Of a DNA stretch of 64,000 bases, positions 60,910 to 64,000 are shown one piece after another. The stretch is from Tetradesmus obliquus. Its lineage: Eukaryota > Chlorophyta > Chlorophyceae > Sphaeropleales > Scenedesmaceae. The stretch lies in assembly GCA_030272155.1 (NCBI GenBank), contig CP126193.1:5394001-5458000 (forward strand). Direction: 5' to 3'. The position numbers were made by a program, and so were the translations under genes. How positions within the stretch are numbered: position 1 is the first letter of the stretch; every line of letters starts with the position of its first letter. Under the pieces are notes generated by a model, which did no database searches, was not told where the DNA came from, and saw only the letters and a list, made by a program, of their open reading frames with translations.

Positions 60910-63725
60910 GTGTTCCCCACCGTCTGCCGTGACACGATCTTACAGATGCCTCCCACTCAACAACCAGAGTCCACTCAGCTGAAAAGCAGCCGCTCCACAA
61001 ACACCAGGAGAAGGATTGGAGGTGTTGCACTGGCGCTGCTCCTGACATCCTCACAAAAACCCCGCCATGCTGGTAGCACCGTGTTCCCAAGCAGCAGCAT
61101 CAAAATCATCTTCCAGATGCCTTTCTCACAGCGAAGTAATGTGGTTCAGCAAATACCCAGACGCTCCACAAACACCAGCAGAACGATTGGAGTTGCCGCA
61201 CTTGAACTGCTGCTGACCACCCCACAAAACCCCAGCTCAAACAGGCTGTGCCAGCATCACTGTGTTCCCCACCGTCTGCCGTGACACGATCTTACAGATG
61301 CCTCCCACTCAACAACCAGAGTCCACTCAGCTGAAAAGCAGCCGCTCCACAAACACCAGGAGAAGGATTGGAGGTGTTACACTGGCGCTGCTCCTGACAT
61401 CCTCACAAAAACCCCGCCATGCTGGTAGCACCGTGTTCCCAAGCAGCAGCATCAAAATCATCTTCCAGATGCCTTTCTCACAGCGAAGTAATGTGGTTCA
61501 GCAAATACCCAGACGCTCCACAAACACCAACAGAACGATTGGAGTTGCCGCACTTGAACTGCTGCTGACCACCCCACAAAACCCCAGCTCAAACATGCTG
61601 TGCCAGCATCACTGTGATCCCCACCGTCTGCCGTCACACGATCTTATAGATGCCTCCCACACAGTAATTAAGGTCCACCCAGCAGAACAGCAGCCGCTCC
61701 ACAAACACCAGCAGAAGGATTGGAGGTGCTGCACTGGCGCTGCTCCTGACATCCCCACAAAACCCCAGCCATGCTGGTAGCACTGTGTTCCCCAGCAGCA
61801 GCATCAAAATCTTCTTTCAGATGCCTTTCTCACAGCAATGTAATGTGGTTCAGCAAATACACAGCCGCTCCACAAACACCAGCAGAACGATTGGAGTTGC
61901 CGCACTTGAACTGCTGCTGACCACCCCACAAAACCCCAGCTCAAACAGGTTGTGCCAGCATCACTGTGTTCCCCACCGTCTGCCGTCACACAATCTTACA
62001 GATGCCTCCCACTCAACAAGCAGAGTCCACCCAGCTGAACAGCAGCCGCTCCACAAACACCAGCAGAAGGATTGGAGGTGCTGCACTGGCGCTGCTCCTG
62101 ACATCCCCACAAAACCCCAGCCATGCTGGTAGCACCGTGTTCCCCAGCAGCAGCATCAAAATCATCTTCCAGATGCCTTTCTGACAGCAATGTAATGTGG
62201 TTCAGCAAATACCCAGCAGCTCCACAAACACCAGCAGAACGATTGGAGTTGCCGCACTTGAACTGCTGCTGACCACCCCACAAAACCCCAGCTCAAACAG
62301 GCTGTGCCAGCATCACTGTGTTCCCCACCGTCTGCCGTGACACGATCTTACAGATGCCTCCCACTCAACAACCAGAGTCCACTCAGCTGAAAAGCAGCCG
62401 CTCCACAAACACCAGGAGAAGGATTGGAGGTGTTGCACTGGCGCTGCTCCTGACATCCTCACAAAAACCCCGCCATGCTGGTAGCACCGTGTTCCCAAGC
62501 AGCAGCATCAAAATCATCTTCCAGATGCCTTTCTCACAGCGAAGTAATGTGGTTCAGCAAATACCCAGACGCTCCACAAACACCAGCAGAACGATTGGAG
62601 TTGCCGCACTTGAACTGCTGCTGACCACCCCACAAAACCCCAGCTCAAACAGGCTGTGCCAGCATCACTGTGTTCCCCACCGTCTGCCGTGACACGATCT
62701 TACAGATGCCTCCCACTCAACAACCAGAGTCCACTCAGCTGAAAAGCAGCCGCTCCACAAACACCAGGAGAAGGATTGGAGGTGTTACACTGGCGCTGCT
62801 CCTGACATCCTCACAAAAACCCCGCCATGCTGGTAGCACCGTGTTCCCAAGCAGCAGCATCAAAATCATCTTCCAGATGCCTTTCTCACAGCGAAGTAAT
62901 GTGGTTCAGCAAATACCCAGACGCTCCACAAACACCAACAGAACGATTGGAGTTGCCGCACTTGAACTGCTGCTGACCACCCCACAAAACCCCAGCTCAA
63001 ACATGCTGTGCCAGCATCACTGTGATCCCCACCGTCTGCCGTCACACGATCTTATAGATGCCTCCCACACAGTAATTAAGGTCCACCCAGCAGAACAGCA
63101 GCCGCTCCACAAACACCAGCAGAAGGATTGGAGGTGCTGCACTGGCGCTGCTCCTGACATCCCCACAAAACCCCAGCCATGCTGGTAGCACTGTGTTCCC
63201 CAGCAGCAGCATCAAAATCTTCTTTCAGATGCCTTTCTCACAGCAATGTAATGTGGTTCAGCAAATACACAGCCGCTCCACAAACACCAGCAGAACGATT
63301 GGAGTTGCCGCACTTGAACTGCTGCTGACCACCCCACAAAACCCCAGCTCAAACAGGTTGTGCCAGCATCACTGTGTTCCCCACCGTCTGCCGTCACACA
63401 ATCTTACAGATGCCTCCCACTCAACAAGCAGAGTCCACCCAGCTGAACAGCAGCCGCTCCACAAACACCAGCAGAAGGATTGGAGGTGCTGCACTGGCGC
63501 TGCTCCTGACATCCACACAAAACCCCAGCCATGCGGGTAGCACCGTGTTCCCCAGCAGCAGCATCAAAATCATCTTCCAGATGCCTTTCTCACAGCAATG
63601 TAATGTGGTTCAGCAAATACCCAGCCGCTCCACAAACACCAACAGAACGATTGGAGTTGCCGCACTTGAACTGCTGCTGACCACCCCACAAAACCCCAGC
63701 TCAAACAGGCTGTGCCAGCATCACT
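60910..63725. repeat. 1,408-bp block duplication near the right end of the satellite
   Basis: Blocks starting at 60910 and 62318 are 1,408 bp apart (four dimers) and share private variants such as GGTGTTACACTGG and CAAACATGCTGTGCC. Related blocks also occur at about 56,500-58,450. Confidence 0.9.
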
Positions 63726-64000
63726 GTGTTCCCCACCGTCTGCCGTGACACGATCTTACAGATGCCTCCCACTCAACAACCAGAGTCCACTCAGCTGAAA
63801 AGCAGGCGCTCCACAAACACCAGGAGAAGGATTGGAGGTGTTGCACTGGCGCTGCTCCTGACATCCTCACAAAAACCCCGCCATGCTGGTAGCTCCGTGT
63901 TCCCAAGCAGCAGCATCAAAATCATCTTCCAGATGCCTTTCTCACAGCAATGTAATGTGGTTCAGCAAATACCCAGACGCTCCACAAACACCAGCAGAAC

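Larger units (their letters stand above)
45663..64000. repeat. Satellite array, ~100 monomers of ~171-181 bp in dimer and trimer higher-order repeats; continues past the edge
   Basis: The word CGCTCCAC(A/G)AACA recurs at spacings of 171, 181 and 180 bp. Monomer A contains CACTGTGTTCCCCACCGTC and AGCAGAAGGATTGG; monomer B contains GCAGCATCAAAATCATC and AGCAGAACGATTGG; monomer C contains AACGTTCTTTGCTGACGC. AB dimers repeat every 352 bp and ABC trimers every 532 bp. Early monomers near 45,700-45,950 are the most diverged; interior copies differ at a few percent of positions. Both periods are 1 modulo 3, so no single frame persists and the array does not encode a repeat protein. No exon of a known gene is seen within it. 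Confidence 0.97.

Noticed and set aside
45914-63906. Many overlapping open frames of 60-172 codons in the satellite, suggesting a repeat protein
   Set aside because: The 352- and 532-bp periods shift the frame each unit, stops recur at fixed places, and the frames are consequences of repeated sequence. No start, splice or family evidence.
45663-64000. CRISPR array
   Set aside because: Units are ~176 bp, fully repetitive without unique spacers, and the genome is clearly eukaryotic.

Overview
The window looks like nuclear DNA of a green alga, probably a chlorophycean of the Sphaeropleales (Scenedesmus-like) type. The evidence is dense short GT-AG introns with GTGAG/GTGCG donors and TGCAG acceptors, pervasive CTG/CAG repeats, alanine- and glutamine-rich coding sequence, two plastid-type proteins, and TGTAA-type polyadenylation candidates. 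The lineage assignment is an inference.

Layout from left to right. A GEN1-type Holliday-junction resolvase (minus, cut by the left edge; 11 exons, first 434 residues) is divergent from a YegS-type lipid kinase (plus, 9 exons, 427 aa). About 5 kb follows without a recognisable gene. Next come a thylakoid-lumen FKBP16-3-like isomerase (minus, 5 exons, 224 aa), a sphingosine kinase (minus, 9 exons, 584 aa) and an unrecognised 180-aa protein (minus, 4 exons, one GC-AG intron). A full ABCC/MRP transporter (plus, 19 exons, 1,591 aa) fills 24.8-36.0 kb. An unrecognised Ala-rich 734-aa protein (minus, 4 exons) follows. Then come a 128-bp tandem repeat whose units look like introns, two eIF3a-like exons (minus, discontinuous), and an approximately 18.3-kb satellite array that runs off the right edge. 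All seven full or partial gene models close in frame across every splice junction.

Two things stand out. First, in several genes the edge of an exon, usually with its splice site, is repeated once or twice inside the neighbouring intron or downstream: FKBP16-3, sphingosine kinase at three junctions, the ABCC gene at four places, and the eIF3a-like exons at two. This suggests a lineage-wide process of local boundary duplication. Second, the satellite is built of about 171-181 bp monomers arranged as 352-bp dimers, 532-bp trimers and approximately 1,408-bp blocks. It starts immediately beside a copied eIF3a exon edge, so it may have grown from an intron.

Functionally the genes are housekeeping or membrane-lipid genes: DNA repair, two unrelated lipid kinases, a plastid immunophilin and an exporter. 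I see no operon-like logic, bacterial insertion, CRISPR array, tRNA or rRNA.
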